Of a stretch of 64,000 bases of DNA, positions 12,093-23,233 are shown one piece after another. This DNA comes from Cinnamomum chago (Eukaryota; Streptophyta; Magnoliopsida; Laurales; Lauraceae). Positions within the stretch are counted from its first letter, which is position 1; each line of letters starts with the position of its first letter. The translations under genes were made by a program, and so were the position numbers. The notes below the pieces were generated by a model. It saw only the letters and a program-made list of their open reading frames with translations, ran no database searches and was not told the DNA's origin. The stretch spans positions 124,779,501 through 124,843,500 of the forward strand of contig CP142451.1 of NCBI GenBank assembly GCA_038049695.1, given 5' to 3'.

Positions 12093-13766
12093 CCAACCAG
12101 AGTATAAAAACTAACCTCTATTCTCTCAAAAGACAAAAACAGAAATAAAATAGAGATCTACTCCATAAAATACCATGGGTGTTCTTGGGCCAGGACAGGC
12201 AGGGCAAGGCTAATAAAGACTGTCCAACCCTGCCAATTTACCAATAGGCTTCGTTTCAAGCTCAAATCCAGTGACATAGGCCAAGAAGCTAACGTTCAGC
12301 CCATCAAAATACACGTACGCCTGTGTTGAATTTGTCAGGCTAGACTCAACATACAGAATCCTAGATGCAACCCAACCCATTTACACGTTGGGCTTAAACA
12401 ATGGACTCCTATTTCACAGGAAACCCAAGTATCCCACCTGGAAAAATCCGAGTATGAGCCCTGCATTTCAAGTGGTAATTGGGTCGAGTCAAGTTCTAAT
12501 GGTATCTGGACCTTATATCTGGTTACCCAAATGTGTCATACATAATAGGATTACATTTTGCAAAGTGATATTTCTCAAGGATTAAGTGAGAGGTAGCTTT
12601 GGCAGCCACATGGAACTCCAATGAAAACTGCACACCCCTAGTACTCACTAATTCCCTAATATAGTCATAATATATTAAGATTATTACATATAATTAAAAT
12701 AAAGTGTAAATATATATATAGTATAACACAGACAGTATACTTTGGCTTGAGAAGGCTCTTAGTCAGGTTTGGTCAAAATGGTTAGCCAGATGAGCACAGC
12801 TTCAAGTTATGTCCATGTCCAACTGTTGGGAACACAAAAAGTGGCTCAGAATTCAGGTCCGACATGAATCGAACCCAGTTTTAGATGTAACAACTTGGTT
12901 CGGTTCATGTTTAGTTGCTGTGAAAATCCATCTTTTTATCTGATTCCCCTATCTTTTACTAGGAATGATCACAAACTAAATGACATTAACTGAATTATTA
13001 AAACTAATTTATAAGATAAATGAACTGCAACTGAACAAGTATATTATATACTGCTGATTTATCAGGATAACTCTCTCGGCTGCTTTTCCTCATCATCAAA
13101 GAACATAATGAAGCTATACAACCAAAATCGGGGACAAAATCTAGCACAAAAAAATCTGGGACAAGAATATCAAATATTTTATAGCATGAACGCCTTGTTC
13201 GGATGGTGGTGTAATTATCACAGGAAGCCAGCTTTCAGCATTTCAGCCTCCAGGATAAGATATAGTTCTGCAAAGAAATTTATACACTTCCACATAAAAA
13301 TTCTAGGATCTAACCACTGACATGAGTATCAGATGGGAAGGATCTTAGGACAAAACTTCGATCATCCTCCCCTCGATGGAGCTGATTTCATGAACTGTCG
13401 ATTGTGAGGATACAACAATCAACAGATCATCACCTAAAAACACTAACGACCAAACAAAAGGTCATTTTTTCCTTGGCAAATGTGTAATGATCATCTCTCT
13501 CTTTCTTCTCAGATCATCATCCATTTGCAGCCACTCAAGCACGTAGTATCAATGACAATCCCAAGGGGCCATTTGCTACATATGTCCATGATTCGCATGT
13601 GTAATGTGTAAATGTTTACACATGATTCTATTTGTTCGAGCTGATTTACATGTGATGTGAAGTGTAAATGAGGTGTATAAATGGTTTGTAAATAAAATAA
13701 CATCATTTTGTACATAAAAATCAATACATTTGGAAAGGTGGTAAAATCAACTACGCACCTTACTGT
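12093..13766. other. Spacer, nothing firmly recognised
   Basis: The stretch 12170-12640 starts and ends with GGGTGT/ACACCC-like words and may be an old hAT relic, but it lacks a matching target duplication. The rest is featureless AT-rich DNA. Confidence 0.35.
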
Positions 13767-13800
13767 AAAAAATAAAAAATAAAAAATAAAAAATAAAAAA
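13767..13800. repeat. (AAAAAAT)n low-complexity repeat
   Basis: Five A-run/T units in tandem. Confidence 0.85.
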
Positions 13801-13847
13801 GAGCACCTTGCATAACACTAAACAAATTGGGGTTCGAGCCCAACTAG

Positions 13848-13850
<3 letters not shown>

Positions 13851-13887
<37 letters not shown>

Positions 13888-13893
13888 TATATA
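13851..13893. repeat. (TA)n microsatellite
   Basis: About 20 TA units with one G interruption near the right end. Confidence 0.95.
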
Positions 13894-15140
13894 ATTTTAT
13901 AGGCCTTATACTCATTATCCAAACATGAGCCATTCATCTTCTTTGTATGGTTAAAAACAGCCAGAAGATGAAAAAATTTATCTTTAGTTATTCTTGGATT
14001 TTGAGAAATATGTGAAAAATGTTTAAAATCTTCATGTGTAAAAAATAAATTCCTGCACTTCTATGAGCCCACAGTTAATGATCCGAACCATTCTTTGTAT
14101 GGCTAAAAATATCTTAACCCTATACGGGTTTTTAGAAATTTGCGAAGAACTTCTAGAACATCCATGGTACATTTAATATGTTTCCTTTTTTTTTTTTCTA
14201 GACTGGGCTACTCTTCCAAGAGTGATTCTTTTAACTTGAGGACCCGGACCAGGAAATGGATCCTTGGGCATCAATGTCAAACAAGGGTGCCAATAGCACT
14301 CAACCAAGAGTGTGTTAGCACATTTAAAGTTTCACCGGTGCAATACACTTGCATATGTAATAATTGCCTACGTAAATGTCAAATATTTAAAATCCATTTT
14401 CCTATTACATTCTTAGAAGGCAAACGACCCCTAGGCTATTGCCTCTCCACAGCAGGCTATTCCAGATCATCATCTGATAAGATAATCTTAGCCCAACTTT
14501 TGCACTGGATTCCATGACTTCTCAACAAGCATTTGCAAGCGAACAGAACCAGGAAAACAAGATATAAGGGGGATGATGCTCATCTACAAACCCATACATA
14601 TATCAGAATATAATGTAAATGGAGTACAACAACAGTCTAACAGACATCACAACCTCCACTCATGCTTTAAACAAAAGAAAAACACCAACATAGTAGAATA
14701 AAAGTAACTCTGTCTGCCAAGAACAAAAGTAAAGCTTACAGGATAAAGTACACACCACTTACCCCAGCAATTATTTTGGTGGGCACTCACCATATATCCC
14801 ACCCCTAGTTATCCTGCAATCAGTAAAAGAGATGAAAAGGCACTTAGAAAAGTCATTACAAAATATGCATAATTTCAAAAGAGACTGAAAGAACCTCTAA
14901 TCACATCCAAAAATAAATAAATATCCTACATTCAGTAAGAAAGGTGAAAAGATACTACAGAAATGTTGACTTTAAAATATAAATTCTAATAGTGCCAACA
15001 GAAACTGTTGCTGGGTTTATATCACGTTCTTCAGAAGAGAGGTCAGCAGACCATGGACCCCACACTGATAAGGGAATCTTTTGTTAAAATGCAAGGGTAC
15101 ACAACTAAAGCAATAATATTGGTGTCTGATGATCACTGTA
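13894..15140. other. Spacer, nothing recognised
   Basis: The longest frame here (14140-14517, plus) has no recognisable domain and a low-complexity start; I do not call it a gene. No RNA gene was seen. Confidence 0.4.
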
Positions 15141-15148
15141 CTTGCTGC

Positions 15149-15279
15149 CTATGATGCACGGCTACTTCAAAATGGGCAACGTATCGTGTCGTATTGTATC
15201 TGATACTTCACTTTTTATGTGTAAAATCCGTGTCTATGCCTTGTCTACGACGTGTCCTTGCCGTATCTGTGCATCATAG
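15149..15279. mobile_element. Short hAT-type MITE (131 bp)
   Basis: Terminal inverted repeats CTATGATGCACGGCTAC and GTATCTGTGCATCATAG pair at most positions. The flanks CTTGCTGC (15141-15148) and CTTGCCGC (15280-15287) are an 8-bp direct repeat with one mismatch, which fits hAT. The body repeats short ACGT-rich words (ATCGTGTCGTATTG, GTCTACGACGTGTCC) and has no coding capacity. Confidence 0.75.
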
Positions 15280-15287
15280 CTTGCCGC

Positions 15288-16197
15288 CCCTGTCAGCAGT
15301 GGTTGTTGTTTGTTTTGCAACTACCATTGAAAGGTATGCAAGTTTTCCAATTAAATTCCTGGTAACTAATCTTTGTTCATGTCACACATTAACAAGATAA
15401 TAAAGCTCATCTGGTAAGCACACAAAAGCAAGGGCGGACCCAAGTGTTAGCACGCAGTCGCACCCACGTGATTCGAGAAATCCATTTGATAAGCTCTTAA
15501 AAAATTCAATTTTATTATTTAACTTCTTCACTTGACCATATACCGCACCACTCAAACAAAAATCATGGGTCCGCCATTGACAAAAGAATATGTTATGACC
15601 CGGAAGTAACACAAATTCCTCATTCTAACCTTTTGACTAAGGGACATGAGTTAAGAAAATGAATGGTCAACTAAGTATTCAATCATCCCATCAGCAACCC
15701 ATATTTTTCCAAGGAAAATCCCCACAGGAGGAAGAGTTCCATTCCAATTAATTGAAATTTTGTGTCACTGCGACCAATCAACAATTGAGGTCCGGTTAAC
15801 AAATGGTTTCGATGTCATACATGTCCCATTTTTACCAGAATTCAGTTGCTGACTTCATAAATGAAGCAGTTCGAACAATGAAAAGCATTTTACAATACTA
15901 GCCAGCTGGTGAATGGGTAACCAACTATGATGCTTATATATGGCATGGATGTGGAATGGATACACCGGGTGATTAAAAACACAGACTCGGCTGGGGTCAA
16001 GCCGGGTACTGGGATGGAAATTTTTTTGTTGTTTTTTTTACATCACTGTGGAGCTGGAACTCGCAAGGTGCTACTCACGTAAGATACCCCTACAATGTAA
16101 GATCCTTTCTCATTAAAATAAAGAATATAGAAGGAAAATCCCCCACAATACGCACGTGAGTAGGAGAGGGAGGGAGGGAGGGGGGTTTGGAAGGAGG
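15288..16197. other. Spacer, nothing recognised
   Basis: AT-rich, without a gene or bounded element. A short G-rich GGGAGGGAGGG stretch occurs at 16167-16185. Confidence 0.4.
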
Positions 16198-16202
16198 TAT
16201 AT

Positions 16203-17902
16203 TGATAAGTGCTTAATTGTTTACAATCTAAGCCCTAATATTTGATTGATCTTATGCCAGTTAGAGTTGTTTTATTTGATTTTACAGTCTTTGTTAATTT
16301 TTTTATTCAAAGGTAAACAAGAGCAAAAAGAGAAGAATTAAATCATTAATGAAGAAAAAGAAGACAATTCCAAAGTGTCTCACACGCCCAAGGGGGGTCA
16401 CATCCATTTCTAAAGGTAGAATGAATTCAGGAAGTCCTATTCAAGTTAAAAGAGGAGATCAAGAATGGAGAAAAACAAGGAGAAAAAGAAGGAAAGTTAA
16501 AAGGCAGATTTCAAGCCAAGATAGAAGTCCAAAAAGAGGGGTCCCACGTTCATTGTGCACGCACCAAATATGGGCCTACTTTTATTCTCAAGTTTCAGAT
16601 TTAACTCCTTGCAATTAAAATTCAGATTTGTGGGTCCATGTGAGGAATTGTCAAGAAGATACAAGTAAGATCAAAATTAGAAATGTTGCTAATTAAGAAA
16701 AGAAGACTCATATTCTAATCTAATTAGGAAGCATACTTATAAAGAAAGATGGAGATCTAATCATACAAGGAGAGAAGCCTAAAAAGGAGGAGATTCTTCA
16801 CAAAAGATGGCTGTTGCAAGACTTATAAATAGAAAAAAAAACCTAGCCACATCCATCAATAATACCAACCATAAAACATCACACAAACCATCCACAAATC
16901 AGCTACAATCATCCACAAACCCTAGCAGCCATACAACACTATTGGGAGCACCTTTGGAGCATATTTTGGAGAGCTTTCGGAGCGAGGAAAAGGGGAAAAA
17001 GTTGCTGGCAGAATTTTTCTTCTTCTTCAATATTCAGAGTTCTTCCTATGGCTCTATTTTCTATTTTTTTTTCAATTCTAGACATGAGTAGCTAATTTTT
17101 TTAGGGCTAGGGTGTAGTTGAAACCCTAGCCTAGTTCTATGTAGTTTCTTTTGGCATTTTTTAATTCAGATTTCAGTTTTATTGGTTGAGATTCTAAACC
17201 ATGATTTTAATTGATGAGTTGTGTATATGCCATGCCAACCATGCTATGTTCAATTAATTTTAAGAGTAATTAACTTAAATTTGATTGATCTTGATGTTAA
17301 GCATCTAGAGTTTAGAACCATGAATAATCTAAGTATATGCCATGCTTTTAGACTCATGCATTTATCATTCCCATTGTTTTTATCCGTTATGAGTGTTTTG
17401 ACTAGGACATATGCCATGCTTAGTTTTTGCATCATCATGAATAATTCATGTATTATGTCACTCATGAATTGGGTTTAGGGGAATAGTAATTTAGACGCAT
17501 ATGCCATGGTCTAGGTTGATAGATGTCACTAATAAAATCTGATTTTTTATTAAAAGATAATAAGGGACATGCATAGGATTGGTTAGGGGAGTAGATGAAA
17601 CCCTAGTTCATTCATTCTCATTGTTTTTAATTCTAATATTAGTTGTGTGTTTTAGATTAATTTCCATTTAGCTTTTGATAGTTTTATTTACAGTTTTTAG
17701 TAGTTTAATTCAACCTTTCATCATTCAATTGTTTCTTTTAATATTCTGATTTTTAGTTGCTTTTGACATTGTTTTATCACAAGTCTTCGTGGGATCGACC
17801 TCATACTTACAATTCACTACACTACATAGTGATCTTGTGCGTTTGCGAGTTTTAATTGTGTGCATACTAGTAGCTTATTTCTAGGTTTCTTGGTGCATAC
17901 CA
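16203..17902. mobile_element. Probable solo LTR (1.7 kb)
   Basis: The segment begins TGATAAGTGCTTAATTG and ends TTGGTGCATACCA, so it has the TG...CA ends of an LTR, and it is flanked on both sides by TATAT (16198-16202 and 17903-17907), the right size for a retroelement target duplication. Near the right end, GTGGGATCGACCTCATACTT and GCGTTTGCGAG resemble the 3' ends of plant gypsy LTRs. The word ATGCCATG recurs at 17227, 17337, 17411 and 17511. No internal genes are present, so it is read as a solo LTR fossil. The short AT-rich duplication could arise by chance. Confidence 0.6.
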
Positions 17903-17907
17903 TATAT

Positions 17908-18745
17908 ACCCAATTAAGGAGCCCTATACAAATTAACTGAGAAAATCGCCAATCTTCAATTTTGAGAAATGAGAATCTCATATATTCCAATCACACCAGA
18001 TTCTAATCCATTATCTATGTAATCTAAGAAAGAAGATTCGTTTATAGGGTGGCATGAAAGCTTAGGGCTTTACAATTTATTCGCTGAAACTGAAACTCAC
18101 CACAACAAGATTCTGGCTGTTGGTCTCCCACACGTAGAGCTGGGAAGTGGAAGTTGTTGTGGAAGGGAGTGGTGATGGGAAAGGGAAGTAGAAGGGGAAC
18201 AACTAATCAAGAAAAGGGACAATGAATTTAGAATAAATGAGCAGTGAATGGGAACAAATGAATGAGGGGCATAGAGAGCTTATTATAGAATTCGGTATCA
18301 AACGGTTTAGATCAGAACTCAGTTGCTAACAACAACATCAATTAAGAACAGGCATGATTATGGAGACAGGCAATTCAGGAAAAAGAAAAATACTTTACAG
18401 TCCTAGCCAGCTGATGAATGGCTCACAACAAGGATGGATAAAGAGAATTATAGCCCAGGTTCATATTCAAATGCAAAAAGAAATTCAATTATCAGAAGAC
18501 TACAATGGAAGAGATTTTTGTTCTGTTACCCATCCAAAGTAGGACCCTGTCAAAAAGATAAACATAGGTAACTGGAAAAAGGAAAAAAAAAAAAAAGCTT
18601 CACCTATCTCCAATATAGGGCCCAACTGAAAAGTTTGGTAATTCTTCAGGCCAAGCATTGTAGAATAGTTCTAAGAAGAAAAACAATGATAATAAACAGT
18701 CCATATCTGCATCAATCCTTTTAGTTTTCTCTGCTTCCTCAAATA
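17908..18745. other. Spacer and probable EULS3 3' UTR
   Basis: The right part (about 18600-18745) probably holds the 3' UTR of the lectin gene on the minus strand. The rest shows no gene. Confidence 0.4.
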
Positions 18746-21062
18746 TCCTGTATTTAGCAAAAGGCATAAACAAAACACTCTCTCTGAAAGGAATGAAGTT
18801 GAAAATCGAAAGCACACTTGGTTTCTTTTGTTTTCTGTATTTTCCTTATTTTAGGATCTCTATTGAGAACTGGCATCATAAGAACTTACAGTATGGAACA
18901 ATCTTCCACCTCTGGTTGTCTCCTTTCTTCCACTCCCAAAGCACAAGAGTGGTGCCATCATGAACTCCTCCATGATTCTTATCCCCATGGAAAGCATCAA
19001 AGTTCAAGCGGATATTGTTCACCATCCTCACCGCTCTATAGCCATCGCCTATATCCCGGCTCTCAGTCCACAGGACTGATTCATCAAGAACATCTGCATC
19101 ATAAGGATACAGCTGAACCTGCAACAACAACAACAAAAAATCAATCACACATGAGAAACTTGCTTAAAAGGATGGGCATGAAGTGCTGATATTACTGAGG
19201 TACAGCAAGAAAATAACAGATATTCAAACTATAATTAATTAAAAGAAAAGGCTAAAGTAGTGATGGCTAATAATACAAATGAGATGAACTGCAGATCTTA
19301 TTCAAGAAATATAACAAGAGCCATCAGGCACACACATTTGTACATCTGATGAAACGAATCTTGGTCTGTTGAATGTGGGTAGTTGTTGTATTTCTTTCTT
19401 AATGGCCAAATTCATGGGACCAAGTAGAAGGCTAGGATCCTCACATCACATATGGAAGAGGTTCCTATCATGTGCATCGAGAAGTGTCTTACAGATCAAT
19501 CACCATTTCAACATTAAAATGCAGGGCACACTAATATTATCTGAGAATCCAAGCTAACTGTACAAAGTTAAAAACTATGAATTGAAAACCCATTACTAGT
19601 ATCTAAAGAAAAACAAAAGAAGGAAAACCCATTACTTCCAACAACTGTACACAAACAAATGCATCTTCTTCTTACTCTAAATCAACAAATCTAACCCCAA
19701 GAATAATTTTGGAGAACCCAAAATAAAAAGGGCAAACAAGAGACTTCACGAATTTCTACTAAACTTCTCCATCCTTTAAAACTAAAGAAAATGAAATCTT
19801 CATGTAATGGAGTTGCAAACGAACTCACTGGATGGGTGGCCCCAATGGAGTGCTTGATCGCCTGACCAGTGGCTTTGTTAACCAGAGCAAAGCTAGGAAA
19901 CCCCTCTTCGTCCTTCACCCTCGTACTGTACTTCTCCTCTTTAATCCAATGCTGTCCAAACAAGAAACCCACATCAATTCAAAGAAAACAAGATCAAAAG
20001 AAAAATACATATAACAGCAGAACTACAGAGATCTCAGATGAGAACAAAAGATGTAGAAAGTCAAAGGCAAAACCCACACCAGAAACACTACCAAAAAAAC
20101 AAACGGAAAAACAGAACACCCACACATGAAAAACGAAACACTCAGATCAAAACACCCAAGATCCAGCTAGCAAACCCAGAAAAAAAAATCACAAAGAAGA
20201 AAAACCCATATCTAAAAATCAAATTTTTAAAAAACCCCAGATGGAAAAGGGCTGAAATCCATGCCTGGAAAAGAGAGACCCAATCTAAAAATCAAATCTT
20301 TTGAAACCCCAGATGGTAGAGAACTAAAATCCACACCTGGAACTCATCGTTCGGATCAGATCGCGCAAGAATGACCTTCCCATCCATAATACTAAGCGAG
20401 TAATTAGTCTCCGCCTTGCAGTAAACCCTCACAGTCGGCTTATTCACAACCCCCGACCCTTCACTCTCCTTCTTATGGTGATGGAAGATGGAAAAGGCAC
20501 CATGGCGACGCTCAGGCTCTTCCCGACCAAACCCAGATGGGTTCGATTCAAACCGGCCTCCCGATTCATGAGCCACATGATGCACCGACGAATAGCCCCG
20601 CTCGGGCTCCCGACCAAACCCAGATGGGACCGATTCAAACCGGCCTCCCGATTCATGAGCCACATGATGCACCGACGAATAGCCCAGCTCGGGCTCCCGA
20701 CGAAACCCAGATGGATCCGATTCAAACCGGCCTCCCGATTCATGAGCCACATGATGCACCGACGAATAGCCCAGCTCGGGCTCTGACGGAGGAGGAGGCC
20801 GAGGGTAGTTATGGGGTGCCGGCGGGTAATCAGAGTACCCGCCGTAGGAAGGTGGGGGCGGCGGCGGATGCCTCTCGTACCCTTCTTCCTCGAAGGGTTC
20901 ATGGCTCTGGTGGTGTTGATGATGAGTAAGAGGAGGTGGACGAAATGGGTGACTTGGAGGGCGATATTCAGGAGGTGGGTAGTTTTGTCGTTCTTCCTCT
21001 TCTTCTTCGTCTTCGCGTCTTCTTTCACGGCGTCCATGGTGATGGCCGAATGGGAATTCCAT
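18746..21062 (-). CDS. EULS3: Ricin B-like lectin, EULS3 type (Euonymus lectin domain)
   Basis: Carbohydrate-binding nucleocytoplasmic lectin of the EUL family; Arabidopsis EULS3 is linked to stress and stomatal responses. Minus-strand exons are 21062-20337, 19951-19829 and 19118-18890 (242 + 41 + 76 codons, 359 aa), with GT-AG introns of 385 and 710 bp. Residues 1-95 are Glu/Arg/Pro/His-rich, about 96-185 carry three 29-residue repeats, and the EUL domain starts near 210 with VRVYCKAETNYSLSI and DGKVILARSDPNDEFQ. It continues with HWIKEEKYSTRVKDEEGFPS, FALVNKATGQAIKHSIGATH, LDESVLWTES and GTTLVLWEWKKGDNQRWKI. Exon 3 ends one base into the last codon; joining to the acceptor at 18784/18785 or at 18748/18749 gives TAG or TGA at once, so the protein ends WKIVPY either way. 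There is no signal peptide. At 359 aa it is longer than the Arabidopsis protein (about 317), mostly because of the repeats. The gene looks intact. Confidence 0.93.
20522..20782 (-). repeat. Three 87-bp in-frame repeats inside the EULS3 arm
   Basis: Three units of exactly 87 bp (29 codons) follow one another; the shared word GAC[CG]AAACCCAGATGG lies at 20525, 20612 and 20699 on the plus strand. Each unit encodes GYSSVHHVAHESGGRFES followed by a variable residue and PSGF. The family usually has a single VHHVxHE-like motif in this arm, so the array is a lineage expansion. The copies are nearly identical at the DNA level, hence recent. Confidence 0.9.
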
Positions 21063-21928
21063 GGTGTTTTGATGGTTTTCTGATGATGATGAAGTGAGAC
21101 TTGAGAGGGATTGAAATAAAAGAGAAGGAAGAAGAGTCTTTTTTTCAATCTTAAAGACTTCTTTTGATCAGTTTCTGTGTGTGATGAGTATGTAATAAAG
21201 AGGTGATGAGAGAGGAATAAATGGTTGTCATATGTGTATTATTGCTGACAATTCACGCGGCGGAAGAGAAGGGAACTGTCCATTTGCATGAAGGGGATAT
21301 GCTATCTTTTGGTTTGTAAATGAAGGATCGGATCCTCCAATGATAAGGCCGGATTTTCACATCGTCTAACTAGGGTGGGTTCTAAATAGGGTGGGTTGAT
21401 GTAGCTAGGGGATTTGCTTTGTAAGGGGGGCTATTCACGTGCATATCGAGCCCTCACCATGTGGTGAGAAGCAAACTTAATGGGCTCACTTAAGCTCCAC
21501 CAATCTTGTGATTTACGGAGGATGAAAAGAGATATGGAGGATGGCTCATATATCAAGTTTGGGGTTAATTTCATATCTCTTATTCTTTTCTCCATTGCCC
21601 ACAAATTCAATGATTCTATATTAAAGGAAAAAAATTTAACACTTAATCAAACGGTCTAATTTATTTTTGGATAAGTGAAAAATCAATGAATTCAATGTAA
21701 TCTAAGGGGCCACATGTGTGTAGATTATTTGGATGTATATAAAGTTGCCCTACTATGTTGCTCTCATCATAATATGGTGAGGGATGGATACGAATGAATA
21801 TTTTCCTGCTTTCTTGATATATTTTTTTTTTGTGTGTGAGTGATGAATTCTTTATTCCTTTTCTATGAAAGAAAAATAGTTTATTTTTATTAATAGCAAC
21901 GTTGCAAGGAGCCAGACACACAGTTACC
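21063..21928 (-). other. EULS3 upstream region
   Basis: Leader and promoter of the lectin gene on the minus strand. The first 120 bases are CT/A-rich, as in a 5' UTR. I could not pick a convincing TATA box. The far part shows no features. Confidence 0.4.
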
Positions 21929-22454
21929 TAAGGCTGTCAAAATGTCACACGACCCGTTAATACGACACGAACCCACACAATATTAACGAGTTTGGATTGA
22001 CTCTTAATGTGTTCGGGTAGTTAACGTGTCAAACCCGTTAACACGTTATGTTAACGGGTCGTATACAAATTAAACCAATAACTCGTTAACAACCCACTTA
22101 ATCCGTTAAATTATTTTTACTTCCTAAATGTAACTAGAATGAATTTATATTCATAAAGAAGAAATTGAAATTTCTTGTTTTATAGTGGGTTTTAAGGTGG
22201 GATTCACTCAAGATCTTCACAGTTTCATATGGCTTAAATATTTTTCTCCTTCTAGTTTTGTATAATATTTTTTTTAATATTTGAAATGACTTAATTAACG
22301 GGTTAATGGGTTGGGTCATGTAACCCGTTAAATTAATGGGTCGGGTTCGTATTAGAATTTTTTACCTGTTAAGTTAACGGATCGAGTATGTGTTGGGATA
22401 ATTTTCTTTTACCCATGACTCGAATTTGTTAAAACGGTACGATTGACAGCTCTA
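21929..22454. mobile_element. Non-autonomous hAT element (526 bp)
   Basis: The ends TAAGGCTGTCAA and TTGACAGCTCTA are inverted repeats of the hAT type (10 of 12 pair). The flanks CAGTTACC and TAATTACC agree at 6 of 8 positions, as for an aged 8-bp duplication. The interior is packed with subterminal ACCCGTTAA/TTAACGGGT words in both orientations, typical of plant hAT elements. No coding capacity. The terminal sequence is close to that of the larger hAT at 51699. Confidence 0.8.
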
Positions 22455-23157
22455 TAATTACCTCATTTTATATCACAAAGTGAAAGTTTTATTTTTCAGA
22501 AAGAGTTACCGAACATTCATTGCTGAGGTGGCACATACAAAATGAATCCGAATCCCAATAAGGGCCCACCCGTTGGTAACTTCAACTGATCAAACTAAGC
22601 ACCATCATCCTCCCGTATCGTGAAATTTTACTTTAATAAGAGCTGATCTTATTGAAAGATTGAGTATATGATCGATATCCTTGATAATCATAATCTTATA
22701 TGTTATTAATTATATTATCAAACATGTACTAAATCATATTGTGAGATCAACTGATGTTGAAATAAAATATGAAAATATGTCAATAAAAAAGATGAGGTTC
22801 ATTTTGAATTATTGAGTTATTAGTAGGTGGGCCCTGTAGTGTGGGAGACTCTACGGGGATCCCGGACACATACAAAATTCATCTAATGGGGCCTCTGCTG
22901 TGGCTCAACTTGCAGATGCCCCTGACCAGCGTCAGCAAGACTGCAAGTGTTGGAGTCCCAAGGTATCTTCTAAGGTTAAAAATAAAATTCACCTACGTGG
23001 ACGTTTTCCAAATGAACTCTGATAAGATCTGATGATAACCACCGTTTGATAATTTGTATTTTGTTTTTTCTTGGGCTTTCTTTTGTTTGGCTCACATAAA
23101 TTTGTTGTATTTTTGTGAAATGGTGGTTATTGTCGATATAGGTTTGTAAACATCTGA

Positions 23158-23160
<3 letters not shown>
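22455..23160. other. Spacer, nothing recognised
   Basis: A 63-codon frame at 22841-23032 has no recognisable domain. No element ends were found. Confidence 0.4.

Positions 23161-23229
<69 letters not shown>
23161..23229. repeat. (TC)n microsatellite
   Basis: About 34 uninterrupted TC units, the longest dinucleotide run in the window. Confidence 0.97.

Positions 23230-23233
<4 letters not shown>

Noticed and set aside
12170-12645. Another hAT element
   Set aside because: GGGTGT/ACACCC-like ends pair poorly and no 8-bp direct repeat flanks them.
14140-14517. 125-codon frame as a gene
   Set aside because: No recognisable motif, no supporting splice structure, starts in a T-rich stretch.
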